Of a DNA stretch of 13,376 nt, positions 1 through 6,520 are shown piece after piece (the first letter of the stretch is position 1; each line of letters starts with the position of its first letter). The translations under genes were made by a program, and so were the position numbers. The stretch is from DAISLF01 sp964517345 (lineage in GTDB: Bacteria; Patescibacteriota; Gracilibacteria; Peribacterales; Peribacteraceae), in assembly GCA_964517345.1 (NCBI GenBank), contig CAZFBZ010000038.1:1-13376 (forward strand), given 5' to 3'. Under the pieces are notes generated by a model. It worked only from the letters and a program-made list of their open reading frames with translations, had not been told where the DNA came from and ran no database searches.

Positions 1-318
1 GAAGTCGTGGAGGTGCACTACGATCCCTCCAAGGTGAGCTACGAGGATCTGCTCAAGGTTTTTTGGGAGAACCACAATCCCACAACGCTCAACCGCCAGG
101 GTCCGGATGTCGGTTCGCAATATCGCTCCGTCATCTTCTTCCACACGCCGGAGCAGGAGAAAATCGCGCTCGCCTCCAAAGAGGAGATGGGCAAGAGCGG
201 CAAATGGGGCGGCAAGCCCGTCGTCACCCAGGTCGTTCCGGCGGCGACGTTCTACAGGGCCGAGGATTACCATCAGCAGTATCTGCGCAAGCGCGGATTG
301 GACTCGTGCCACATGTGA
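1..318 (+). CDS. msrA: Peptide-methionine (S)-S-oxide reductase MsrA, C-terminal part (5' truncated by window edge)
   Basis: The reading frame is open from base 1 and ends at TGA 316-318, so only the last 105 residues are present. MsrA reduces the S-epimer of methionine sulfoxide, free or in proteins, using thioredoxin-recycled cysteines in the cytoplasm. The family signature NPTTLNRQGPDVGSQYRS is near-canonical and is followed by the usual IFFHTPEQ and a Y-H-Q-Q-Y segment. The catalytic GCFW motif lies upstream of the window and cannot be checked. A cysteine four residues from the conserved RG, in the C-terminal GLDSCHM, may be a resolving cysteine. The gene is convergent with the minus-strand gene that begins 7 bp beyond its stop, and no terminator is visible between them. 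Confidence 0.95.
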   Translation, partial: EVVEVHYDPSKVSYEDLLKVFWENHNPTTLNRQGPDVGSQYRSVIFFHTPEQEKIALASKEEMGKSGKWGGKPVVTQVVPAATFYRAEDYHQQYLRKRGLDSCHM

Positions 319-325
319 CGGTCGT

Positions 326-1477
326 TTACTCCTCCAGGTGAAAGTCTCCCCGGAGGTCCGTGAGAAATTTTCGATAATCGAATCCGTTGCTGCCGGTCGC
401 CTTTGCCCCGAAGAGCATTCGCAGGCGCTGCGTAGCCGTCGGCGCTGCGGACGGCTGCGCGGGGGGCATGATCGCCAGGCGCCGTTCCAAGCCGAAGTTG
501 GCCGCCAATCCGTTGAGTACGCGCGTCTGATTGAAGACATTGGCCAGCGTGCGGCGATAGATGTAATGCAGCGGTTCGCCCGCCGCTTCTTTCTTCAGTG
601 CGTGGATTGCTTCTGCAGTCTGGCCCTCGTCCGGATGCAGCGGATCGATCGTGGCGCAGATCCACACTCCGTTGCGCAGGATCATCGTGAAGTTGTCCCC
701 CCAGCCGGCGAAATCGAGGCATTCACCAGTTTTTTCCACAAAATCGATTCCCAGATTGGTGACGGAACGCATCTGCTCAGCCAGCGCCCAATCTCTGTCA
801 GCGAGCTCAAGCGTCTGGCGCAGAAACGGGCTCTGCTGGACATTCAGGAACTCCTCGCGGTTGAAGCGCGCTCCGGGTTTCAGGCCTACGAGACACTCGC
901 TCACCCGGGTATAGGCGTCCGGGTCCACGTTCTTCTGCAGCTCGGCGTAACCCCCGTGGATCGGGTAGTGCTCGCCCAGTAGCTCGGGGACTTCCAGCTG
1001 ATGCTCAACGGTGATGCCGTGCGTCTGCCGGATATGCTGGATGGGCACATGCACCAGTTCCGGATGACTCCCGAAATGCTCCAAAAACCGTGCATGCCGC
1101 ACGCGCATTTTTTGTACCTCTCCCTCCGTGTGGGCGTAACGATATTCCTTGATGATGTCCCACGGCTTGTTGCGCGACCGGAACACGGTTTTCTCGCCGC
1201 CGCGGGCAGGGGAGCCGTCGCTGCGCAGCAGCTGTTCAATGCGGCTGCCATAGAGCGCCACCAGAGGATCGGTGGTTGCCACCACGATCGTATCGGCCCG
1301 GCGCACGGTGGGGCCGGGTTGTTCGTCGTCCATCTCCTCCGCCCTTTGTCTCACCTCTTCACCGTCAGCGTCGTCTTCTCTCGGCACGAGGACAGTCGCG
1401 GGAACCAGGTTTTTCTCGGGGGCCAGAAGCAGTTCCATCGGAGACATGGTGGCTCGGGGGAAGCCGGAAGCCAGCAT
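326..1477 (-). CDS. Unrecognised 383-aa protein with faint kinase-fold features
   Basis: I do not recognise the family. The protein is soluble, with no signal peptide or membrane segment. Residues 20-60 are acidic and probably disordered. The rest alternates strands and helices. A possible divergent protein-kinase-like or phosphotransferase-like layout is: K110 in a strand-like DIIKEYR; a helical stretch at 120-140; then LDFAGWGDN (D255, N262) and ATIDPL (D278), which mimic a catalytic-loop Asn and a metal-binding Asp. No Gly-rich loop is obvious, so this is only an inference. The ATG at 1477 gives the longest form; in-frame ATGs at 1447 and 1438 are also possible. None has a convincing Shine-Dalgarno or -10 element. 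It lies downstream of the DUF4105 gene on the same strand, across the gap, and may be co-transcribed with it. Confidence 0.7.
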   Translation of the reverse strand: MLASGFPRATMSPMELLLAPEKNLVPATVLVPREDDADGEEVRQRAEEMDDEQPGPTVRRADTIVVATTDPLVALYGSRIEQLLRSDGSPARGGEKTVFRSRNKPWDIIKEYRYAHTEGEVQKMRVRHARFLEHFGSHPELVHVPIQHIRQTHGITVEHQLEVPELLGEHYPIHGGYAELQKNVDPDAYTRVSECLVGLKPGARFNREEFLNVQQSPFLRQTLELADRDWALAEQMRSVTNLGIDFVEKTGECLDFAGWGDNFTMILRNGVWICATIDPLHPDEGQTAEAIHALKKEAAGEPLHYIYRRTLANVFNQTRVLNGLAANFGLERRLAIMPPAQPSAAPTATQRLRMLFGAKATGSNGFDYRKFLTDLRGDFHLEE

Positions 1478-1588
1478 CGTCTTAAACGCCCCACAGGTCC
1501 ATCAATCGCGGTGCCGAAACCCGCCGAGCCCTTGCGGAAGCCAGAACAAGGCCAAAAGCCCGTGACTCCGAATCCCGTCATTTCCTGG

Positions 1589-1688
1589 NNNNNNNNNNNN
1601 NNNNNNNNNNNNNNNNNNNNNNNNNNNNNNNNNNNNNNNNNNNNNNNNNNNNNNNNNNNNNNNNNNNNNNNNNNNNNNNNNNNNNNNN
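1589..1688. other. Scaffold gap of exactly 100 N
   Basis: One hundred N bases make up this stretch; that is the usual placeholder length, so the true gap size is unknown. It removes the 3' end of the DUF4105 gene. The adjoining 1478-1588 has no convincing coding signal in any frame on either strand, and its minus-strand frames do not look like a DUF4105 C-terminus. Any open frame drawn across the Ns is arbitrary. Confidence 0.98.
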
Positions 1689-2353
1689 CGCGTGTCCCAC
1701 CAGGCGATCTTGCCGGGCGTGATTGCGTTGATGTGCGCCGCGATGTTGGTGGTGCAGTTGTTCGTCAGCGTGTTGTAGAACTCCGGATGCGTGGCGAGGT
1801 CCTTCGCGCGGCGCATCATGGAGAGGAACAGTTCCCGGACAGTCTCCTCCGGAACCGTCACCGGATAGAGATACACGTCATCGTTGCGGATGTTGCTGCG
1901 GACACGGATGACGTCGCGCTCGTCGCCGATCACGTACATCAATTCGTAGCTGCGGAGCACTCCGCCGTGCACGGTGTACTCTTCATCCTTTTCTTTCCGC
2001 GCCTCCACCGAGACCGAGACGAAGCGGTTGCCGTCGAACTCGAAGCTCATGAAGGTGTGGGCGATGCCCTCGTGTGTGCCGAACGGCTCGATGACGTACC
2101 AGGCGCGCCTGAGCTGCCGGAGGTCGTAGATCGCGTCGTAGTAGGCGGGTCGCGTGATGGTGCGGGTGAGCCAGTCGAAGTTGCGCACGTGGCGCACGGT
2201 GACGAGATTGCCGGACATCGTCACGACGGGCAGCACTGCCTGGTCCGGGGCCCAGTCGCGGTTGTTGCTGGGTTGGCGCACCGTACAGAGCAGCGCGTAG
2301 GCACAGGCAAGCAGTATCAGCAGAAGCGCGAGAACGCGCAGGAGCTTCTTCAT
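1689..2353 (-). CDS. DUF4105 / Lnb N-terminal-domain membrane-anchored protein, 3' end lost in gap
   Basis: The visible 221 residues begin with a membrane anchor (MKKLLRVLALLLILLACAYA) and continue into a DUF4105 (Lnb_N, Pfam PF13387) domain facing outward. Recognisable blocks are VRNFDW (56-61), YDAIYDL, an IAHTFMSFEF strand (H99), VEARKEKDEEY, YVIGDERDVIRVR and the hallmark TNNCTTNI (C200). The superfamily is papain-like in fold, and characterised Lnb proteins in Bacteroides are lipoprotein N-acyltransferases. H99 and C200 are the candidate catalytic pair. Whether this protein has that activity is inference. Family members usually run some tens of residues past the point where the sequence meets the gap, so the gene is incomplete by assembly, not visibly broken. 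The LLAC at the anchor resembles a lipobox but is followed by more hydrophobic residues, so an uncleaved helix is likelier. Confidence 0.88.
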
Positions 2354-2359
2354 TGCCTG

Positions 2360-2368
2360 ATGGTAGCA
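2360..2368 (-). promoter_or_regulatory. Extended -10 promoter of the DUF4105 gene, predicted leaderless
   Basis: On the minus strand TGC-TACCAT ends exactly 6 nt (CAGGCA) before the ATG at 2353, so the expected transcription start is the A of the start codon. No -35 box is apparent. It diverges from the promoter of the EVE gene about 30 bp away. Confidence 0.55.
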
Positions 2369-2390
2369 GGCCCGCCGTCCGGGCGCACTC

Positions 2391-2399
2391 TGCTACACT
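2391..2399 (+). promoter_or_regulatory. Extended -10 promoter of the EVE gene, predicted leaderless
   Basis: TGC-TACACT is followed by 6 nt (GGCCGC) and then the ATG at 2406. This places +1 on the start codon, and there is no room for a ribosome binding site. The motif is AT-richer than its surroundings and matches the pattern at other starts in this window. Confidence 0.55.
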
Positions 2400-2405
2400 G
2401 GCCGC

Positions 2406-2864
2406 ATGCAAGGGTACTGGGTGCTCAAATCCGAGCCGGACTGTTACTCCATTGAGGACATGCGCCGCGACAAGACGGCGTTCTGGGACGGTGTGCGCAA
2501 CTATCAGGCGCGTAATTTCATCCGGGATGAAATGAAAGAAGGGGACCTGTGCATTTTCTTCCATTCCAGCGCGGTCCCGCCGCACGCCGCGGGCGTCTGC
2601 AAAATTATCAAGGCTGCATCGCCCGATCCGACACAGTTCGACCCGGCTGCCGATCATTTCGACGCCGACAGCGATCCGGCGCATCCGCGCTGGTACGGCG
2701 TGGACATCGCGTTCGAGTCTATTTTCAGCCATCCGGTGCCGCTCTCCGAGATGAAGGAAAATCCGGCGCTGCGCGGCATGCAACTTCTTGCGCGCGGCAA
2801 CAGGCTCTCGGTCATGCCCGCGTCCCGCGGCGAGTTCGAGACGATCGTGAAGATGGGGAGCTGA
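2406..2864 (+). CDS. EVE domain-containing protein
   Basis: This is a 152-aa single-domain protein of the EVE family (thymocyte nuclear protein 1-like, PUA-related fold). These domains bind modified bases such as methylated cytosines in DNA or modified RNA; the native ligand of stand-alone bacterial members is mostly unknown. Family blocks in order are YWVLKSEP near the N-terminus, the FWDGVRNYQARNF helix with its conserved ligand-pocket Arg-Asn-Tyr, GDLCIFFHSS, AGVCKI, and WYGVDIAFE towards the C-terminal half, ending in LLARGNRLSVMPAS. Length and block order are normal for the family. The ATG at 2406 is fixed by the family N-terminus and by the -10 element 6 nt upstream. Its stop codon directly abuts the stop of the convergent polyprenyl synthase gene, with zero bases between. 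Confidence 0.95.
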   Translation: MQGYWVLKSEPDCYSIEDMRRDKTAFWDGVRNYQARNFIRDEMKEGDLCIFFHSSAVPPHAAGVCKIIKAASPDPTQFDPAADHFDADSDPAHPRWYGVDIAFESIFSHPVPLSEMKENPALRGMQLLARGNRLSVMPASRGEFETIVKMGS

Positions 2865-3914
2865 TCAGGACGGGCGGTCTCGCATCAGCGCGACCAGCGT
2901 TCTTAGTTCTGTCACCGTCTCCGGCGCCACGGGTGCGTTCACCAGTGCGGCTTCGGCATTGTGCAAATGCTCAGCGATCAGCGTGCGGCCATGCTCGAGC
3001 GCGCCGGCTTTCGTGAAGAGCGCGACGGCTTCCTCCCGTTCCGTGTTGCCCAGCGCGTGTCCGCGCAGGCGCCGCAGCGTCTCCTGTTGTGCGGACGAGC
3101 CCTGTTCCGCGATGTACTGCGTGAAGACCGTGTGCTGATTTTCCTTCAGGTCGTTGAACGCCGGTTTGCCGCCCCCCTCCGGAGGCAGCACGTCGAGCAG
3201 GTCGTCCTGTATCTGGAACGCGATGCCGAGGTGCCGGCCGAATGTCTCGCAGAAGTCCATCGTCTTCTCGTCCGCGCCCGCGGCCGCGGCGCCCAGCTGC
3301 ATCGGGCGGATCACCGAGTAGCGCGCGGTCTTCAGCAGGTTCTTGCGCTCCAGCGTCGCCCAGTCCGTCGAGTCGCGGGTCGTCAGGTCGATATCCAGCA
3401 TCTGACCGAGGATCACTTCGCGCGTCATCGCCGAGAGAATCCCGCGCACCCGCGCCGCCCTGTCAGGTGCCAATGGCTGCCGCTTCTCGGCTGCGAGCAG
3501 CGCGTCATGGACCAGCGACAGCACAAGATCTCCGGCGAGGATGGCGTGCGATTCCGCCATGCGCGTGATGTCACCGGTGGCATTCGTCATCAGATTGCGC
3601 GCGTGCGCGTGCATGGTAGAGACGCCATGGCGCGTGTCGGCGCGGTCCATCACGTCATCGTGGATCAGTGCGAAGAGGTGAAACAGTTCGACGCCGGTTT
3701 CCAGGTGCAGATCGTCGCGGTTACCCGTTCCCTGCCGCATCACGTGCGTCAGATACGGCCGGAGACGCTTGCCGGATTCCGCAAGCGGCCGGATCTGTGC
3801 AAGGATGCTCGCAATCGTCGCATCCGCAACGATCGCATCGCAGTCCTTTAGCGCCGATTCAGTAAAAAAGAGGAGCGCAGGCGCGAAGAGCCGCTGAAAA
3901 TCCGCGAGCGTCAC
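2865..3914 (-). CDS. Polyprenyl (geranylgeranyl/farnesyl-type) diphosphate synthase
   Basis: This 349-aa trans-isoprenyl diphosphate synthase adds isopentenyl diphosphate to allylic diphosphates to make prenyl chains for quinones, carotenoids or lipid carriers. Visible family motifs: GKRLRP (48-53), first aspartate-rich motif DDVMD (86-90), an R-H-G-x-S-T-M-H stretch (95-102), GDLVLSL (128-134), LLKTARYS (193-200) and second aspartate-rich motif DDLLD (237-241). F81, five residues before the first motif, is aromatic, which in this family tends to limit chain length, so a C15-C20 product is a fair guess. The segment after the second motif reads NDLKENQHT where most relatives have DL-R/K-EGK-x-T, so the usual pyrophosphate-contacting Lys is replaced by Gln. 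The start is GTG at 3914, chosen because a strong TGC-TATACT ends 6 nt upstream. No other isoprenoid gene is adjacent. Confidence 0.93.
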   Translation of the reverse strand: MTLADFQRLFAPALLFFTESALKDCDAIVADATIASILAQIRPLAESGKRLRPYLTHVMRQGTGNRDDLHLETGVELFHLFALIHDDVMDRADTRHGVSTMHAHARNLMTNATGDITRMAESHAILAGDLVLSLVHDALLAAEKRQPLAPDRAARVRGILSAMTREVILGQMLDIDLTTRDSTDWATLERKNLLKTARYSVIRPMQLGAAAAGADEKTMDFCETFGRHLGIAFQIQDDLLDVLPPEGGGKPAFNDLKENQHTVFTQYIAEQGSSAQQETLRRLRGHALGNTEREEAVALFTKAGALEHGRTLIAEHLHNAEAALVNAPVAPETVTELRTLVALMRDRPS

Positions 3915-3920
3915 AGGGCG

Positions 3921-3929
3921 AGTATAGCA
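3921..3929 (-). promoter_or_regulatory. Extended -10 promoter of the polyprenyl synthase gene, predicted leaderless GTG start
   Basis: On the minus strand TGC-TATACT (5 of 6 to consensus, with extended TGn) lies 6 nt (CGCCCT) before the GTG at 3914, putting +1 on the start codon. There is no recognisable -35 at 17 bp. This is the best -10 match of the leaderless set in the window. Confidence 0.62.
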
Positions 3930-3944
3930 GCGCTCCGCTTTTCG

Positions 3945-3972
3945 TTGACAGTGTCCGGCCGTGCTTTACATT
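3945..3972 (+). promoter_or_regulatory. Sigma-70-type promoter of the 815-aa gene
   Basis: A consensus TTGACA (3945-3950) is followed after 16 bp by TACATT (3967-3972). The predicted +1 is near 3979, leaving about 26 nt before the ATG at 4006. It diverges from the polyprenyl synthase promoter and is the only perfect -35 box noted in the window. Confidence 0.55.
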
Positions 3973-4005
3973 CAGCATCCTCACGTTGATTCCGCCACGC
4001 CGACT

Positions 4006-6453
4006 ATGCCTATAGGAAGACCCGCTCTGACCGACGGTCTGCAGCAATTGACTGCCTCAGGCGGGCAGGTGCGTCGCATGGTCGATGCCGCCATGAACGG
4101 TATCCGGGTCCGGCACGACAATGTCCGCGAACTGCTCAGGGAAATTGTGGAATCTTGCCGGCTCATCAACACGTATCAGAAAAATCCTCTGATGCCCCGC
4201 AGCTACGTCGGTCCGCGTTTTGAGAAATATCGCGAGGTTGCCGTGCCTCAGTATTCCGGCATTAGCCAGATCGGGCAGGGCACGGTAGAGAGGATCTGCG
4301 AACTGCTGTTTGAGATGGACGAACAGACGCGGCGGGCCGTCTACGGCGAGCTGACAAAATCACGCATCGCTTTCGCCCTCCCGGCACTCGACGCGATTCT
4401 CAGTCAGGGGGACGACGTCTCGCAGGAACGCCTGCGCGAAGTGCTGAAGATGCGCATGCTGACGACGGTCCCGCACGATATGATGCTCCTGATCGAGCCG
4501 CTCATGGCGTCGTGGGAGGTCGAAAAAGTGACGGGCGGCATACGCATCACGCGTTTTCCCGAGCGATACCCTGCAGACGCTCTGCGCGAAACCGCTGAGC
4601 GTGCGAGGCATCATCGTCTCGATTACCATCATCTGAAAGTCCTCGAAACGGCGCTGTGGCAGATGGGCAGCCCTCCCGCGGCGATGGAGGAGATCTGGCT
4701 CATCCTTCAGGGCATGGATGAAGAGGAGCGCATTGAGCGCGAGACGCGCCTGGCGGCTTTTGCGGAGAAAAGCGTTGCTGTGACGAACGGCACCGTCCCG
4801 GCCAACGGCGCTGCGGAGCGGATCACCCCCGCGGACGGTGCAACTTCCGCCGAAGCCGTTGCCACCCGCCCTCCGCGAACCCTGTCCGCCGAAGGTGTCG
4901 CCGCGGTTGACGCCGCGGGAACCCTGCTCGGACGCCAGTCGGCGGTGTTGCCAAGGGATTTGCATCGGGCCCTCATTGAGGCCGAACGGATCCTGGAGAC
5001 GGTGGGCCCCCAGATTTTCCCGGCACTTGCCGACGGTCTGCGGACCGGACCGGGGCCGACATCGCAGACGGCGCTTCGGCGCGCCGCGCGCCTGTTGCAT
5101 GGGGAACTGCGGCCTCTCCAGGCGTTCCGCCAGGACGCGCTGATGCGCCAGAAGCACGATCAGGACCCCGAAGAGGATCTGGTGCCGTATCTCCAGCATC
5201 TCGCCGCTTTGCACACGCTGATCATGGCGCGGTTCACCGCCTGTGCCGCCGACATCGGCGCAGACCGGCTGCAAGACGCATCCCGCGCTTTTAGCGATGC
5301 GCTCGCCGGCCTGTTCGCGGGGCATACCCAGGCTCTGTATTTCATTCACGCGCACAAGAAGCAGGACAAGCCCGCCGGGCACAACGGCACAGACGCAGGC
5401 GATGACGAGACGGTCAGCGCGTTGCGCCGCGTGCTTCAGGGACAGCAGGCGTCTGGGGCGGCGGTGGCCCGTTTCGTGGAGCAGGGCGCGACGGCCCTGG
5501 ATATCCTCCGCGCCGCGGCCGCGGGCAAAAGAGACAAGTCCCAGGAGGCGTCCGTCGGGTATGTCCGCCTGCCCGATACCGTCACGGACGCGTCGCATAT
5601 CGTCATCGGCGTGCACAGGAATGCCGTGGAGTCTGCTGCCGCTGTCCGATGGCAGGCCGATGCCGCGCAGCCTGTGACCATAACGTTCCAGCAGATCTCT
5701 TCGCCCCCCGTGCTTCTGGCCCAGGAAAAAATCGACGGCCCACCCCATCTGCCGGGATCACTTATCTCGCTTGAGGAGACTCTCGGAAGCGGCAGCGACG
5801 CGGTCGGGTTTGCATACGGGCGCACCCAGGCGGCAAAGTTGGATCTCCGCGAAATGCTCGATGCGGCCGCCCGCGCCAACCTTCCTGCCTTTTTCAACGC
5901 ATTGCAGGTGCTCGGTATCCCGCTGCGCCTGGTCACGTTGCGCGACAGGCGTACCAGGAAAGCGGAATCGTCCTTTGTGTTTCCCCGCGCCGATGTCGAG
6001 GAGATCGGGCTCGGCACGGAGGATCCGCAACCGGCGGCGCTGGAATTGCTGATGAGTGCGGGTGTCGTGTTGCCCGAGGATCCCGTGCTCCTGCGCGTGC
6101 CCGCGCCGGCCAAGCCCGGTCACAGTGAAAAAATAGTACGGCCGCAGGATCATGAACGGGCCGCGCGCAGCTTCCTGACCGATCTCAAATTGAATGTGAT
6201 GCCGCTGCATAAGGCAAAGGCGCTTCTGGCGATCGCCGGTATCACGCTGGAGAAGGGTACCCGGCACGGACGCGCGACGGATGCCATGGGGCGCGTGCGC
6301 GCGGTGGGCAACCGCGTCTTCGATGAGGGGCAGATCCCCATGGCGTTCATCATCGATACACTCTTTCATCCGCAGAGAAGCCTGTCTCCGATCGGCGACA
6401 AGCGGGCTCTTGCGGAATGGGTGGAGCAAGGGGGGACATACGCCGATCTCTGA
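4006..6453 (+). CDS. Large unrecognised multidomain protein (815 aa)
   Basis: I do not recognise the family. There is no signal peptide or membrane helix, so it is probably cytoplasmic. It looks built from an N-terminal helical region (about 1-250, rich in Arg/Glu), an Ala/Thr/Pro-rich linker (about 255-305), a second helical region (about 310-450), a short polar linker (about 450-465), a helical then mixed strand/helix region (about 465-700), and a compact C-terminal unit (about 720-815). The last unit has the order helix, AGITLEKGTRHG, DAMGR, RVF, then IPMAFIIDTL. It faintly resembles a HicA-type (dsRBD-like) fold, where a Gly-Ser/Thr-x-His turn carries the active His. That is inference only. 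I chose ATG 4006 over the in-frame GTG 3961 because the GTG lies upstream of the predicted transcription start. No Shine-Dalgarno is visible. The gene appears monocistronic. Confidence 0.85.
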   Translation: MPIGRPALTDGLQQLTASGGQVRRMVDAAMNGIRVRHDNVRELLREIVESCRLINTYQKNPLMPRSYVGPRFEKYREVAVPQYSGISQIGQGTVERICELLFEMDEQTRRAVYGELTKSRIAFALPALDAILSQGDDVSQERLREVLKMRMLTTVPHDMMLLIEPLMASWEVEKVTGGIRITRFPERYPADALRETAERARHHRLDYHHLKVLETALWQMGSPPAAMEEIWLILQGMDEEERIERETRLAAFAEKSVAVTNGTVPANGAAERITPADGATSAEAVATRPPRTLSAEGVAAVDAAGTLLGRQSAVLPRDLHRALIEAERILETVGPQIFPALADGLRTGPGPTSQTALRRAARLLHGELRPLQAFRQDALMRQKHDQDPEEDLVPYLQHLAALHTLIMARFTACAADIGADRLQDASRAFSDALAGLFAGHTQALYFIHAHKKQDKPAGHNGTDAGDDETVSALRRVLQGQQASGAAVARFVEQGATALDILRAAAAGKRDKSQEASVGYVRLPDTVTDASHIVIGVHRNAVESAAAVRWQADAAQPVTITFQQISSPPVLLAQEKIDGPPHLPGSLISLEETLGSGSDAVGFAYGRTQAAKLDLREMLDAAARANLPAFFNALQVLGIPLRLVTLRDRRTRKAESSFVFPRADVEEIGLGTEDPQPAALELLMSAGVVLPEDPVLLRVPAPAKPGHSEKIVRPQDHERAARSFLTDLKLNVMPLHKAKALLAIAGITLEKGTRHGRATDAMGRVRAVGNRVFDEGQIPMAFIIDTLFHPQRSLSPIGDKRALAEWVEQGGTYADL

Positions 6454-6504
6454 GAAGCCGTTTTCAAGAAACACGCCGATCTGGATCGCCGCGGTCCTGT
6501 GCAC

Positions 6505-6513
6505 TGCTATGAT
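6505..6513 (+). promoter_or_regulatory. Extended -10 promoter of the SLH esterase gene, predicted near-leaderless
   Basis: TGC-TATGAT (5 of 6) ends 7 nt (CCCGAGG) before the ATG at 6521. This favours that ATG over the in-frame ATGs at 6509, which lies inside the -10, and 6539. There is no -35 match at 17 bp. Confidence 0.55.
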
Positions 6514-6520
6514 CCCGAGG

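Noticed and set aside
107..982. 291-codon plus-strand open frame over MsrA and the minus-strand gene
   Set aside because: Arg/Ser-rich, no family pattern, overlaps two better-supported frames; a GC-rich shadow.
1502..1588. Continuation of the DUF4105 frame to the far side of the gap
   Set aside because: The phase across 100 Ns is arbitrary, and the residues there do not resemble a DUF4105 C-terminus.
1001..2455. 484-codon plus-strand open frame running through the N gap
   Set aside because: It crosses an unknown-length gap and is antisense to the DUF4105 and 326-1477 genes; His/Val/Arg-rich shadow composition.
2961..3851. 296-codon plus-strand frame opposite the polyprenyl synthase
   Set aside because: The minus strand has all synthase motifs; this frame is Arg/Val/His-rich antisense shadow.
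3961..4005. GTG 3961 as start of the 815-aa protein
   Set aside because: It lies between the -35 and -10 of the likely promoter, so it would not be transcribed; ATG 4006 is preferred.
4360..5748. 462-codon minus-strand frame opposite the 815-aa gene
   Set aside because: No recognisable pattern, Arg/His/Gly-rich shadow; the plus frame is longer and has a promoter.
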